A stretch of 64,000 bases of DNA. It comes from Spirochaetales bacterium (GTDB lineage: Bacteria > Spirochaetota > Spirochaetia > DSM-2461). Below the pieces are notes generated by a model, which worked only from the letters and a program-made list of their open reading frames with translations, did no database searches and had not been told where the DNA came from. Position 1 is the first letter of the stretch, and every line of letters starts with the position of its first letter. Location of the stretch: positions 1 through 64,000 of the forward strand of contig QKAW01000040.1 of assembly GCA_003247135.1 (NCBI GenBank), given 5' to 3'. This document shows, piece by piece, positions 52,071 to 61,113 of this stretch. A program made the position numbers and the translations under genes.

Positions 52071-52922
52071 TTATACTTTATAATAATTGATCTTGTATTC
52101 TGTTGAATTTTTAAAACCGAGTTTATCATAAAGATGAATTGCTGCTTGGTTTGATGATTTTACAAATAGTGCTGTTTTTAATTTCTGATAACTTTGGTCG
52201 TTAATCAAGTACTTTAGAAGTGCTGTAGAGTAGCCCATGTTACGTTTCTCCTTCCATGTGAAAACTCCACCAATAAGGGTATATTCCATACTTTTATAGT
52301 TTGTTGCAGCTTTGGAAATAGGAAATTTTCTATCTAAAAGATAATAAATGTCATCAATTTTTAGTTTTTGTTTAAAATTTTCAAAGATTGCTTTTTTATT
52401 TAGATCTTTAGGATCAAGTAGAACTTCCTCTTTCTGGTATTCATATTCCATTGGAATTAATTTAGATAGGTCTTTTAGTGTTGCTTTTTTTATTATGTAT
52501 TTCTCATCTGTTTGAAATAAATCCAGACTATTTCTATTTAACAGCTTATAATCATTAACACCTCTTATAGGTTTTAAAAGAATTGAGTCTAAAAAATCAA
52601 CATCTCTTTTTAATCCAATAACTCCATGGGGGCGGAAGAAAATTTTTGATAATAATTTAATCAGGGATGCTCTATCATCTGGGCTGTATGCAATTCCAGA
52701 AGAGAGTACAGGGTATATAAGTCCTAGAGATGTAATTGATATTAATCCATGGATTTCATTGTTTACTTTTTTCAGTAATGTAATTACTTTATAAGGTTTG
52801 GGGTATACAGGTTTAAAATTGCTAATATACAGAGATGTGGCTTGTATATGCTGCCATTCTTGTATTCTGAGAAATTTTATTATTTCAAATAGATCATTTT
52901 TATCTGAAATTTCCCACGCCAC
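52071..52922 (-). CDS. GNAT family N-acetyltransferase
   Basis: The C-terminal 130 residues of this 283-residue protein carry the GNAT fold: YTLIGGVFTWKEKRNMGYST contains the acetyl-CoA pyrophosphate loop (R-x-x-G-x-[GS]), and VKSSNQAAIHLYDKLGFKNS is the motif B region. The N-terminal 150 residues form an extra domain with a second GNAT-like appearance but no clear motif. The acceptor substrate is unknown. It lies three bases after the GH3 glycosidase gene on the same strand, so the two are probably cotranscribed. Confidence 0.87.
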   Translation of the reverse strand: MAWEISDKNDLFEIIKFLRIQEWQHIQATSLYISNFKPVYPKPYKVITLLKKVNNEIHGLISITSLGLIYPVLSSGIAYSPDDRASLIKLLSKIFFRPHGVIGLKRDVDFLDSILLKPIRGVNDYKLLNRNSLDLFQTDEKYIIKKATLKDLSKLIPMEYEYQKEEVLLDPKDLNKKAIFENFKQKLKIDDIYYLLDRKFPISKAATNYKSMEYTLIGGVFTWKEKRNMGYSTALLKYLINDQSYQKLKTALFVKSSNQAAIHLYDKLGFKNSTEYKINYYKV

Positions 52923-52925
52923 AAT

Positions 52926-54581
52926 CTATTCCATATCATCAAAATTTAAAGGGAATTTACCATATGCAGGTATATATCCTTTTAATACAGAGAAGGCTGC
53001 CCTCATTGATTCTTCGTCTTGGCCATAAGCTGCAATTGAGTTCTTCACCCATGGAACATCATCTAGATAAATTGGAGTAAGAAAAGAGAGGACAATTAAC
53101 TTCCCTGAATAATTTTCCAATCGTTTAAGAACATCCAGATTTGATCTGTTTGCTAGACAAAAGATAACTGTATCAAAATAACTGGCTGTTTGTGGAACAT
53201 CTTTAAATGTGCTTGGCTCAATAATCCATGTTCTTTTAGCTTCCGGATAAAACTCTTTCCCTATTGTCATGAATCTGTTGTAATTACTTATTAATAAAAC
53301 TGACTCATTTTCACTGTTTGTATAAGGAATATCTGAGTTATTTAAAATCGTTATGCTTCTGGCAGCCTGACTCTGTATAAATTCTTTGGAATCTGAGAGG
53401 GGAATCGACTCTACACTTTCCTTATCTGGATAGAGTGGAACTCTTCTATCATCTTTAAGATATCTTAGCTTAAGCTTTAAGACTTTCGTTGCTGCATCAG
53501 TAATTCTAGCTTTTAACTCATTCTCTTCTTTCATGTCTTTTAATAGTTTGTTCCATATAGCAATATGTTGAGATGCTGTTTTTGAAACTAGTAGTACATC
53601 ATTTCCTGCAAGAATTGCAAGTTTACACTCATCGGCAAATGATAATCCATCAACTCTCGCGCCATGCATAAATAGGTCATCTGTTATTGCTACACCTTTA
53701 AACTCCATCTCATTTTTTAGTAAATCAGTAACAAATTCCTTGGATAATGAAGCTGCTTCTACTTTGTTTGTTATGTTTGGAAAAGCCAGGTGACCCATCA
53801 TAACAGCAGGAACATTCTCTTTGAATAACATTCTATATGGTAGAAGATCTCTGTTCTTTAAATCATCAAGAGTGCTATCTATAATTGGCAGGGTTCCATG
53901 GGAGTCCTTATCGGTATTACCATGCCCAGGAAAATGCTTTGCTGTTGTTATAACTCTGGTTTCTTCTAAACCTTTGTAAAATGCAAGGGCCAGATTTGCT
54001 GTTATTACAGGATCACTGGAGAATGAACGTGGACCAATTACATCGGCATTTTTATTTAAATAAACATCAACAGTTGGGGCAAAATTCATATTAACCCCTA
54101 AAGCTCTAAGTTCATTTCCAATTAATTTACCAGTCTTATAACTGTCTATTAAATTACCTGTTGCCCCAAGACTTAAATTTCCGGCTGTTGATGATGTAGT
54201 ACCCTTTATGTGCTGAACCCAGCCACCTTCCTGGTCGGTTGCAATTAGAAGTGGGATTTTAAATCTCTTATTGTAAGCTTCTTTTTGTAGGGTTGTAATT
54301 GTTTCTGCCATAACTTCAAGGTTTGTTGTATTCCAGCCAAAGATCTTTATAGCACCAAGATCTTTTGTTTTAATCCAATACAAATTTTCTGCTGAAACTT
54401 TATACCCTTCATAACTGAACATTAATACCTGACCAAGAAGCTCTTCATCACTCATCATATCGATGATTTTTTCAGTCAGAATATCATCATCCATCTCTGT
54501 ATAAAAATCTATCTCTTCTGAATTAATTGTAAAAATATATAGTAATAAAATTGATATTAGAAACGGAAATTTTTTAAACAT
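52926..54581 (-). CDS. Secreted GH3 beta-N-acetylhexosaminidase (NagZ-like)
   Basis: Glycoside hydrolase family 3 enzymes of this group release terminal N-acetylglucosamine from cell-wall muropeptides. Motifs are LIATDQEGGWVQHIKGT, the KHFPGHGNTDKDSHGTLPII loop whose Asp-His acts as acid/base, and the nucleophile in GVAITDDLFMHGA. A C-terminal domain of 200 residues follows. The frame is open upstream to 54758, but ATG 54581 (GCAGG upstream) gives a signal peptide (MFKKFPFLISILLLYIFTIN), whereas the longer form begins with an unlikely Lys-rich stretch. Export points to a periplasmic wall-turnover role. Confidence 0.9.
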   Translation of the reverse strand: MFKKFPFLISILLLYIFTINSEEIDFYTEMDDDILTEKIIDMMSDEELLGQVLMFSYEGYKVSAENLYWIKTKDLGAIKIFGWNTTNLEVMAETITTLQKEAYNKRFKIPLLIATDQEGGWVQHIKGTTSSTAGNLSLGATGNLIDSYKTGKLIGNELRALGVNMNFAPTVDVYLNKNADVIGPRSFSSDPVITANLALAFYKGLEETRVITTAKHFPGHGNTDKDSHGTLPIIDSTLDDLKNRDLLPYRMLFKENVPAVMMGHLAFPNITNKVEAASLSKEFVTDLLKNEMEFKGVAITDDLFMHGARVDGLSFADECKLAILAGNDVLLVSKTASQHIAIWNKLLKDMKEENELKARITDAATKVLKLKLRYLKDDRRVPLYPDKESVESIPLSDSKEFIQSQAARSITILNNSDIPYTNSENESVLLISNYNRFMTIGKEFYPEAKRTWIIEPSTFKDVPQTASYFDTVIFCLANRSNLDVLKRLENYSGKLIVLSFLTPIYLDDVPWVKNSIAAYGQDEESMRAAFSVLKGYIPAYGKFPLNFDDME

Positions 54582-54656
54582 AAACCTGCCTTTTTGAGTA
54601 AAAATCAACTTAATATAACATATTTTGTTAAATATATTATAGATTGTATTTTTTTT

Positions 54657-54683
54657 TAATAATTTTTTTTTTTTATCCGATAG
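54657..54683 (+). promoter_or_regulatory. Sigma28 (FliA)-like promoter of the flgN-flgK-flgL cluster
   Basis: TAAT (54657-54660), a 15-base spacer and TCCGATAG (54676-54683) match TAAA-N15-GCCGATAA at 3 of 4 and 6 of 8 positions. Transcription would begin near 54690, just before the AAAAGGAG ribosome site, leaving a leader of about 12 bases before flgN. The T-rich background increases the chance of accidental matches, but the GATA core and the spacing fit. Confidence 0.5.
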
Positions 54684-54702
54684 TGATAAAAGGAGTATAT
54701 TT

Positions 54703-55197
54703 ATGGATTTGGATTTTTTTAATGACCTTAAAGATAATATGTCAAAACAGATTCTCATTTTTGAAGAGGTTTTATCGGCAAATAATAAATTCAGAGAAGC
54801 TATTGTTTCCAGAGACTGGTCACTAGTAAATAAATATATAAGTCATATGACTGATCTGTCTGGTAATATAGATAAGTTGAATGATAACAGAATTGAAATT
54901 TTAATAAATATAACAAGGATTCTTAATACAAAAGACAATGAGAATCTTTTTACAATAATACAAAAATCTCCTGAAGACAGGAGAGAGATTTTAATAGAAC
55001 TTTTTTATAAATTGAAGTCCTCCATAATTCAGGTAAAAAGTGTGTTTAAAGGTGTCTCTGATTTTATTGAATATAAAAAAGAACTATCAAAAGAGATTAT
55101 TGATGTTTTAGTTAAAGATTCCAAGGGAAATGTTTACTCAAAACCTGGAAGACGGGATCTTGATGGACAGGGATATTTAGTTAACAGGCAGCTTTAG
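54703..55197 (+). CDS. flgN: Flagellar chaperone FlgN
   Basis: FlgN is the cytoplasmic export chaperone for the hook-filament junction proteins FlgK and FlgL. The 164-residue protein is helical and charged, with the family pattern of a long N-terminal helix pair (FNDLKDNMSKQILIFEEVLS; AIVSRDWSLVNKYISHMTDL). The call relies on this pattern and on immediate synteny with flgK, which begins eight bases later. AAAAGGAG precedes the ATG. Confidence 0.85.
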   Translation: MDLDFFNDLKDNMSKQILIFEEVLSANNKFREAIVSRDWSLVNKYISHMTDLSGNIDKLNDNRIEILINITRILNTKDNENLFTIIQKSPEDRREILIELFYKLKSSIIQVKSVFKGVSDFIEYKKELSKEIIDVLVKDSKGNVYSKPGRRDLDGQGYLVNRQL

Positions 55198-55205
55198 GGG
55201 GACGT

Positions 55206-57083
55206 ATGAATTCAACATTTGCTGGAATAGAATTAGGAAAAAGAAGTTTAAACGCAAATACTGCTGCTTTATCAACAATTGGGCATAACTTAAGTAATGC
55301 AGCAACAGAAGGGTACAGCCGTCAGAGAGTAAAACTCGGAACTGTTAATCCTCTCTCTGATCCCGGATTAATGCGTCCTGAACGAGCAGGACAGCTTGGG
55401 CAAGGTGTTGAGGTTTCATCAATTGAGAGAATAAAAGACAATCTACTTGAGAGTCGATTAATATCAAACACTGATGAGGTTGGTTTCTGGAAGACCCGGG
55501 ATTCATATTTATATATGGCAGAAAAGGTTTATAACGAAATTGATGATGCTTCAATCAGGTCTCAGCTTGATGGATTTTGGGAAGCATGGCAGGAGCTTTC
55601 TATTAATCCTGAACTACTGGCTTCTAAACAGGTAGTTGTTAAAAGAGGAGAAACTCTGCTGGATTCAGTACATACAAGATTCAATGGGCTAAAAGAGATT
55701 CAGACAATGCTAAATGACGATATTAAAGTTACAGTAGAACAGATTAATGGACTGTTAAATAATATTAAAGATCTCAATGAGCAAATTGTTAAAATAGAGG
55801 CTGTTGGTGATAATCCTAATGATCTCCTTGATAAAAGAGATTTACTGGTAAAAAAACTTTCGGAAAATATTGATATAACAGTTGATAACAGAGACCCTGA
55901 TGAATTTAGTGTACATACCAAAGGAATGCATCTAATTCAGGGGAATATAGTAAGTGGGCTTGAGGCAACTCCAAACCAGAATAAAGAGGGTCTTAGTGAT
56001 ATTACCTGGAAATATAACGGTGAAAATCTTACCCCTAAAAGTGGTAAATTAGCAGCATTACTGGAATTAAGGGATGTTGATATTAAATCTGAAATACAGC
56101 AACTTGATACAATGACGATAAATTTTATTGATATGGTTAATGAAGTTCACCGAGACTCAACAAATCCACTTGGAGAGAAGGGAGTTGATTTCTTTACTGA
56201 AAACTATTTTATTAACAATCTTTCCGGTAACTATGATGGTAATGGAGATGGAGAGTATGACTCATCATATATATTCAGAATTACAGGTGGAAATAATCTT
56301 GATGCAAAACAGCAAGCAGGTCTAGAGGGCTTTATCACTCTTCCAACTGGAACTGGTACTACAAATATTAATTATTATCCAACAGATACAGTAGAGGATA
56401 TTATTAATAGAATTAATAATTCAGGCAGTGAAGTTTCTGCATCATTAAACAGGGACGGTCTTTTAACATTTAAAGGAACTCCAAGTAAGGGTGATGGTAA
56501 CCCTGACTTTGTAATTAGAAGTCTTGAAGATTCTGGAGAATTTCTAGTTGGTTATGCAGGCATTTTACAGAACTCAGGTGCTGCTGGTGCATATAACTGG
56601 CAACAGGCTGATGCGGTGTTAGCATTGGCTGAAGGGAAGACCGATTTTTCAGTTGCTCCATTAAATAATCCATCGGGCTGGATCGAGATAAATTCCAGGA
56701 TTACTTCTGATCCCAATGTATTAGCCTCAGGTTTTGCTGGTCAGAATGGAGAAGTTAACGCTGGTGACGGAAGAGCTGCTTTGGCAATAGCAGGTTTAAG
56801 AAATAGTAATGTTATGATTGGAAAATTTAAAAGTTTTGACGATTATTTTGCATCAACTACTGCAGAGATTGCTCTTAAAGGAGAGCAAGCAGGAATATCT
56901 GTAGAATCTCATGAACTTATAATAAGTGATTTGGAATCAATGCAGCAATCAGTTAGTGGAGTTAATATGGATGAAGAGATGTCTGAGATGATAAAATTTC
57001 AACATGGATATAATGCAGCTGCAAAATTTATTTCAAATATGGATCAGATGCTGGATACAATAATTAATAAACTAGGAAGGTAG
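55206..57083 (+). CDS. flgK: Flagellar hook-associated protein 1
   Basis: FlgK forms the first junction ring between hook and filament. The 625-residue protein has the rod/hook signature at the N-terminus (MNSTFAGIELGKRSLNANTA with IGHNLSNAATEGYSRQRV) and the conserved C-terminal segment VSGVNMDEEMSEMIKFQHGY, then AAAKFISNMDQMLD. The central region is a beta-rich variable domain. A GGGGG ribosome site precedes the ATG. It lies between the chaperone gene flgN and flgL, six bases before the latter. Confidence 0.96.
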   Translation: MNSTFAGIELGKRSLNANTAALSTIGHNLSNAATEGYSRQRVKLGTVNPLSDPGLMRPERAGQLGQGVEVSSIERIKDNLLESRLISNTDEVGFWKTRDSYLYMAEKVYNEIDDASIRSQLDGFWEAWQELSINPELLASKQVVVKRGETLLDSVHTRFNGLKEIQTMLNDDIKVTVEQINGLLNNIKDLNEQIVKIEAVGDNPNDLLDKRDLLVKKLSENIDITVDNRDPDEFSVHTKGMHLIQGNIVSGLEATPNQNKEGLSDITWKYNGENLTPKSGKLAALLELRDVDIKSEIQQLDTMTINFIDMVNEVHRDSTNPLGEKGVDFFTENYFINNLSGNYDGNGDGEYDSSYIFRITGGNNLDAKQQAGLEGFITLPTGTGTTNINYYPTDTVEDIINRINNSGSEVSASLNRDGLLTFKGTPSKGDGNPDFVIRSLEDSGEFLVGYAGILQNSGAAGAYNWQQADAVLALAEGKTDFSVAPLNNPSGWIEINSRITSDPNVLASGFAGQNGEVNAGDGRAALAIAGLRNSNVMIGKFKSFDDYFASTTAEIALKGEQAGISVESHELIISDLESMQQSVSGVNMDEEMSEMIKFQHGYNAAAKFISNMDQMLDTIINKLGR

Positions 57084-57089
57084 TGAAAA

Positions 57090-58331
57090 ATGAGAAGAAT
57101 TAGTACAAATATGCCTAATCAGGACTTTCAAAACAGTATGAGTATTCGTAATAACCGACTAAATAGTTTAAAAACAGGTATTTCTAGTCAGAGTAAGATT
57201 AGTGACCTAAGAAATGACCCAATAGCTGCTGCACATTCAACAAGACTTAAATCAAATATTAGACAGATTGATAGATTTGATAGAAATATTGCACATAGTC
57301 AATCAAAATATGCTATTGCTGAGGGTTTTATGGCATCGGGAATAGATATTATGCAAAGATTAAAGGAGCTGAATGTACAGGCGTCACAGGGAACCTATAA
57401 TAAAGATGATCTTAAAATAATGGCTAGTGAGGTTGATCAGTTACTAGGAGAGTTAATTTCAATTGCAAATGGCCGTGATTCTGATGGAAGCACAATATTT
57501 TCTGGTGAAAAAACAAACTTGGAACCATTTGAAGTTTTAACAGGTCATGTAGAAGGTAAAGATGGTGTATCTATAACTGAAGTTAACTATGTTGGAAGCC
57601 TTAGTAACAACAAGGTCGAAATTTCTGAAAATACCTTTATTAAAGATAACTTTCCCGGTAATGAAGTTTTTTGGGCAGAGAATCAATCAATATTCTCATC
57701 AGTTAATGGATCAACCTATGTTGCTACTGAGAATTCTGATATTTCAATAAATGGGGTGAAAATTAAAATAACAGAAGGTGATAATGTTCATACAATAATT
57801 GATAAAATAAACAAATCAGATGTAGCTGTAAAGGCATCTCTGGATCCAGTTTATAATTCCTTAGTACTTAATACTACATCTCCTCACCAACTAATGATTG
57901 AAGAGAGTGGTAATAGCCTTGAGAAATTAGGAATTCTTGCACCAAATCATCTGGCTCCACCAAACAACTACAGCAATAGTTCAAAAGTTTCCGGAGGCTC
58001 CCTATTTGATTCGGTAATAAAGTTAAGAGATAATTTGTTAAAAGGGGATGTTGATGCTATTGGTTCACAAAATTTAGGACAAATGGAACTTGCATATAAT
58101 AATTTAATTTCTGCCCAGGCTGAACTGGGAAGTTTAAGCGAAAGACTATATATAAAAAGTGATTCATTAGCATTAAATAAGGAAAACTACTCAAATTTTA
58201 ATTCACAATTAACTGATATAGATATGACTAAAGCTATTGTGGAGATGAATATGCTTGAATATGCACAGAAAGCAAGTTTTCAGATTGCCGGAAAAATGTT
58301 TAAAACATCTTTAATGGACTTTATTAGGTAG
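57090..58331 (+). CDS. flgL: Flagellar hook-associated protein 3
   Basis: FlgL is the second junction protein, related to flagellin. The 413-residue protein has the flagellin-type N-terminus (RRISTNMPNQDFQNSMSIRN; ISDLRNDPIAAAHSTRLKSN) and the C-terminal coiled-coil region (QAELGSLSERLYIKSDSLAL; DIDMTKAIVEMNMLEYAQKA). The central insert makes it longer than the enteric protein, as usual in spirochaetes. It is followed 10 bases later by fliW. Confidence 0.95.
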   Translation: MRRISTNMPNQDFQNSMSIRNNRLNSLKTGISSQSKISDLRNDPIAAAHSTRLKSNIRQIDRFDRNIAHSQSKYAIAEGFMASGIDIMQRLKELNVQASQGTYNKDDLKIMASEVDQLLGELISIANGRDSDGSTIFSGEKTNLEPFEVLTGHVEGKDGVSITEVNYVGSLSNNKVEISENTFIKDNFPGNEVFWAENQSIFSSVNGSTYVATENSDISINGVKIKITEGDNVHTIIDKINKSDVAVKASLDPVYNSLVLNTTSPHQLMIEESGNSLEKLGILAPNHLAPPNNYSNSSKVSGGSLFDSVIKLRDNLLKGDVDAIGSQNLGQMELAYNNLISAQAELGSLSERLYIKSDSLALNKENYSNFNSQLTDIDMTKAIVEMNMLEYAQKASFQIAGKMFKTSLMDFIR

Positions 58332-58341
58332 GAAGGAATAA

Positions 58342-58800
58342 ATGATTATAGATAGTAAAGCCTATGGTAAAATATCGGTAGAAGATAAACAGATATTTCA
58401 TTTTGAAGGTGGTATATTAGGTTTTGAAAATATAAAGGACTTTGCTCTTATAGATGCAAACCAGCCTCCATTTATGTGGCTTCAATCTATTGAAGTTGCA
58501 CATTTAGCTTTTATTGTTTTAGAACCATCAATTTTTAGAGAGGATTACGATCCTGGAATTAGCGATGAAGATTTATCAGTAATAAATATTAATTCGGATA
58601 ATAAGAAAGATGTAGAGCTTGTATTATCTATAATAACAATACCTGAAAATCAGAATGATATGACTGCTAATTTACAGGGACCTGTAATATTAAACAAATT
58701 GGATTTATTAGGTAAACAGTTTATTTCAAATGATGAAAGATGGGGTACAAGACATCATGTAATGAATGAGTTAGCTGGAAAGAGAGCTGCCACATGTTGA
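58342..58800 (+). CDS. fliW: Flagellar assembly factor FliW
   Basis: FliW binds and inhibits the RNA-binding regulator CsrA until flagellin titrates FliW away. The 152-residue protein has the family pattern [40 protein letters not shown] and AVL-type strands, then [25 protein letters not shown] precedes the ATG. It overlaps csrA by seven bases, so both are produced in a coupled way, as in Bacillus and other spirochaetes. Confidence 0.95.
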   Translation: MIIDSKAYGKISVEDKQIFHFEGGILGFENIKDFALIDANQPPFMWLQSIEVAHLAFIVLEPSIFREDYDPGISDEDLSVININSDNKKDVELVLSIITIPENQNDMTANLQGPVILNKLDLLGKQFISNDERWGTRHHVMNELAGKRAATC

Positions 58801-59021
58801 TACTAGCAAGAAAAAGAAATGAGTCAATTATAATAAACGATAATGTAGAATTATCAATTATTGAGATTAAAGGTGAAAGCGTAAAAATAGGTATTGAAGC
58901 ACCATCTAGTGTAAAAATTTACAGGAGAGAAGTTTTTGAGGCAATTCAACGAGAGAATAAAGCAGCTTTAAATTCAGTTGTAACATCACTTCCCGCCAAT
59001 CTTATAGTAAAAGGAAAATGA
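58794..59021 (+). CDS. csrA: Carbon storage regulator CsrA
   Basis: A 75-residue RNA-binding dimer that represses translation by binding GGA-containing leaders. The protein begins [20 protein letters not shown] and contains [20 protein letters not shown] with [13 protein letters not shown], the complete family sequence. The ATG lies inside the end of fliW (seven-base overlap). The corrinoid adenosyltransferase gene follows after one base. Its likely targets are flagellar transcripts, though no target site can be assigned with confidence. Confidence 0.97.
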   Translation: MLILARKRNESIIINDNVELSIIEIKGESVKIGIEAPSSVKIYRREVFEAIQRENKAALNSVVTSLPANLIVKGK

Positions 59022-59022
59022 T

Positions 59023-59550
59023 GTGGGTTTTACACATATATATACCGGAGATGGAAAAGGGAAATCTACAGCTTCTATTGGTATTTTAATAAGAGCATTA
59101 GGTGCAGGAATGTCTGTATATCTAGGGCAATTTTTTAAAGATGAGTGCCAGAATGATATAAATTTTCTTTTAAAGGTAAAAAGTGTTTTGGAATCTAACC
59201 AGCTATTAACAGTTAAACAGTTTGATATTGGTAAAAAAAGCCTGGATTCTCTGGATCAATCATCAATAGTTGCTGTAATAGAGGGTTTTGAAGATCTGAA
59301 AAAAGCTTTAAAATCCGGACTTTATGATTTAGTTATAGCTGATGAGATTAATATATTAATAAATTTAGGTATTATTTCAGAAGAGGAAGTTATTAAAGTT
59401 ATTGAAGATAACAAAAAAACCGAATTTGTTTTAACAGGAAGATGCGCAAAGCAATCAGTTATAAATAAAGCCAATTTAGTATCTGAAATAGTAAAGATAA
59501 AACACTACTGTGATGATGGAATAATTCCTAGGTGTGGGTTTGAGTTTTAG
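59023..59550 (+). CDS. cobO: Corrinoid (cob(I)yrinic acid a,c-diamide) adenosyltransferase
   Basis: CobO/BtuR-type enzymes attach the adenosyl group to cobalt in cobalamin or its precursors. The 175-residue protein has the altered P-loop YTGDGKGKSTASIGILIRAL, YLGQFFKD, LVIADEINILINLGIIS (Walker B-like) and LTGRCAKQSVINKANLVSEI. The C-terminal CGFEF replaces the usual KGIEY ending. It starts at GTG 59023, one base after csrA, an odd partner since no other cobalamin gene is present. Its end overlaps the convergent permease gene by 23 bases. Confidence 0.92.
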   Translation: MGFTHIYTGDGKGKSTASIGILIRALGAGMSVYLGQFFKDECQNDINFLLKVKSVLESNQLLTVKQFDIGKKSLDSLDQSSIVAVIEGFEDLKKALKSGLYDLVIADEINILINLGIISEEEVIKVIEDNKKTEFVLTGRCAKQSVINKANLVSEIVKIKHYCDDGIIPRCGFEF

Positions 59551-60397
59551 ATTTTGTATAGACAATATAACCTGAAACAAAAATAAAAAAGCCACCAATA
59601 ATAGAGAGGAAGTCCGGTATCTCTTGCCAAACTATAAAACCGATAAATGAAGAGAATATTATTCCGGTATAGGTGTATATTGACACTTGAGATGCTGGAG
59701 CATGTTTATAAGCATGGGTTAAACCAAATTGCCCAATTGAAGCAAATATTCCTGTTAATAGAAGAAATACAAATTCGTAAAACTGCGGGGTTATAAAATT
59801 AATTAAAAGCAGTGGAAGGGAGAGAATTAAGGAAATAGTGGAAAAATAGAAGATTATAACAACAGGTTCCTCTTTTCCTTTTAAATATCTCACAAGAACA
59901 TAAGCTCCAGCAGCTGTAATAGATGAAACAAATCCGGAAACAGCTGGTAGAACTGTAAACCCAAATTCAGGTTTTATAACAAAAACTGAACCTATAAGGG
60001 CAATTATTATTGATATTATTTTTACTTTAGATAATTTCTCATGTAAAAAAATTGCGGCCAGAATTGCTACCCATACGGGAGAAATTCTATTTAGAATTTG
60101 AGAGTCTGCAAGCTTAAGGTTTGATATAGCATAAAAATTGAGAATGACTCCAGCAAACCCAAGTAAAGACCTGGATATAAGCAGTTTCTGATTACAAGGT
60201 TTTCCTATAAATGATGAAATATTTTTTGGATTATTTTTAATAATTATGAAAGATGATATAAAAAGACTCACAAGATTTCTGAAGAATACCTTCTCGAATA
60301 CAGGAATATTCTGTATATATTTAATTGATAGACCCATAAAGCTAAAACTAAGAGTTGAAATTAATATATAAATTAAAGCCTTTGATTTATCATGCAT
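59528..60397 (-). CDS. DMT superfamily permease, EamA type
   Basis: The 289-residue membrane protein has about ten transmembrane helices in two EamA repeats: the first begins KALIYILISTLSFSFMGLSI and the second VLPAVSGFVSSITAAGAYVL. Family-typical features include the FFRNLVSLFISSF and LNRISPVWVAILAAIFLHEK segments. Members export amino acids, nucleosides or other metabolites; the substrate cannot be inferred. It is a single-gene unit, convergent with cobO (23-base overlap) and divergent from the YgjV-like gene across a gap of 53 bases. Confidence 0.9.
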   Translation of the reverse strand: MHDKSKALIYILISTLSFSFMGLSIKYIQNIPVFEKVFFRNLVSLFISSFIIIKNNPKNISSFIGKPCNQKLLISRSLLGFAGVILNFYAISNLKLADSQILNRISPVWVAILAAIFLHEKLSKVKIISIIIALIGSVFVIKPEFGFTVLPAVSGFVSSITAAGAYVLVRYLKGKEEPVVIIFYFSTISLILSLPLLLINFITPQFYEFVFLLLTGIFASIGQFGLTHAYKHAPASQVSIYTYTGIIFSSFIGFIVWQEIPDFLSIIGGFFIFVSGYIVYTKSKTQTHT

Positions 60398-60450
60398 TAT
60401 AGTATAATAGAATATATGCTACTTATATTAAAGCATTGGGGAGAAATTTT

Positions 60451-61053
60451 ATGAATCCAATAGAAATTATAGGGTATACAGCTTCAATTTTAGTTGCCAT
60501 ATCTTTAACAATGAGCCAAATCTTAAAACTAAGGGTAATAAATTTACTTGGAGCAATAACTTTTTCAATATACGGTTTTCTTGTTGGAGCATATCCGGTA
60601 CTTTTTGTTAACAGTTTTATTACATTTATCAATATATACTATTTATATAAATTTTATAAAAATAAAGATAGTTTTGAAATTATTAATGCCCGGGATAATC
60701 CGGAATATTTTGCTAAATTCTATAACCACTATTTTAGTGATATATTAAATTTCTTTCCAGAATTTAAAATAGATGATATTGATAAATTTGACACTTTGTT
60801 TATCTTACGAAATCTAAGACCTGTTAATCTGGTTGTTTACAGAGTTCAGGATAATAATATTGCAGAAATTATTCTTGATTACTCAATAAAAGAGTATAGG
60901 GATTTTTTAAATGGTAAATATTTGTTAAAAGTGTTTAAAGATATAAATGTAAATCAACTAGTAACAAAAACTGAGAATAAGCAACACCAGATCTATCTGA
61001 AAAGAATTGGTTTTGTAAAAAATGATTTTAATTTATATGTAAAAAAAATATAA
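60451..61053 (+). CDS. YgjV-like membrane protein with a C-terminal soluble domain
   Basis: The N-terminal 75 or so residues form three membrane helices of the YgjV type: MNPIEIIGYTASILVAISLT, INLLGAITFSIYGFLVGAYP and VNSFITFINIYYLYKFYKNK. They are followed by a soluble domain of about 125 residues, including FFPEFKIDDIDKFDTLFILR, NIAEIILDYSIKEYRDFLNG and HQIYLKRIGFVKNDFNLYVK, resembling a GNAT-type fold without a clear acetyl-CoA motif. ATG 60451 is chosen because GGGGAG lies seven bases upstream; the frame extends to TTG 60436. Function is unknown. Confidence 0.8.
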   Translation: MNPIEIIGYTASILVAISLTMSQILKLRVINLLGAITFSIYGFLVGAYPVLFVNSFITFINIYYLYKFYKNKDSFEIINARDNPEYFAKFYNHYFSDILNFFPEFKIDDIDKFDTLFILRNLRPVNLVVYRVQDNNIAEIILDYSIKEYRDFLNGKYLLKVFKDINVNQLVTKTENKQHQIYLKRIGFVKNDFNLYVKKI

Positions 61054-61113
61054 TACAGATAGTAGCTATTGTTATTTATCATGACTATAATGATGAATCT
61101 ATATGGAGTTTGT

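Noticed and set aside
52926-54758. Longer 610-residue form of the GH3 enzyme
   Set aside because: The extra 59 residues are Lys/Ser-rich and unlike the family; ATG 54581 has a ribosome site and begins a clear signal peptide. The extension would also cover the flgN promoter region.
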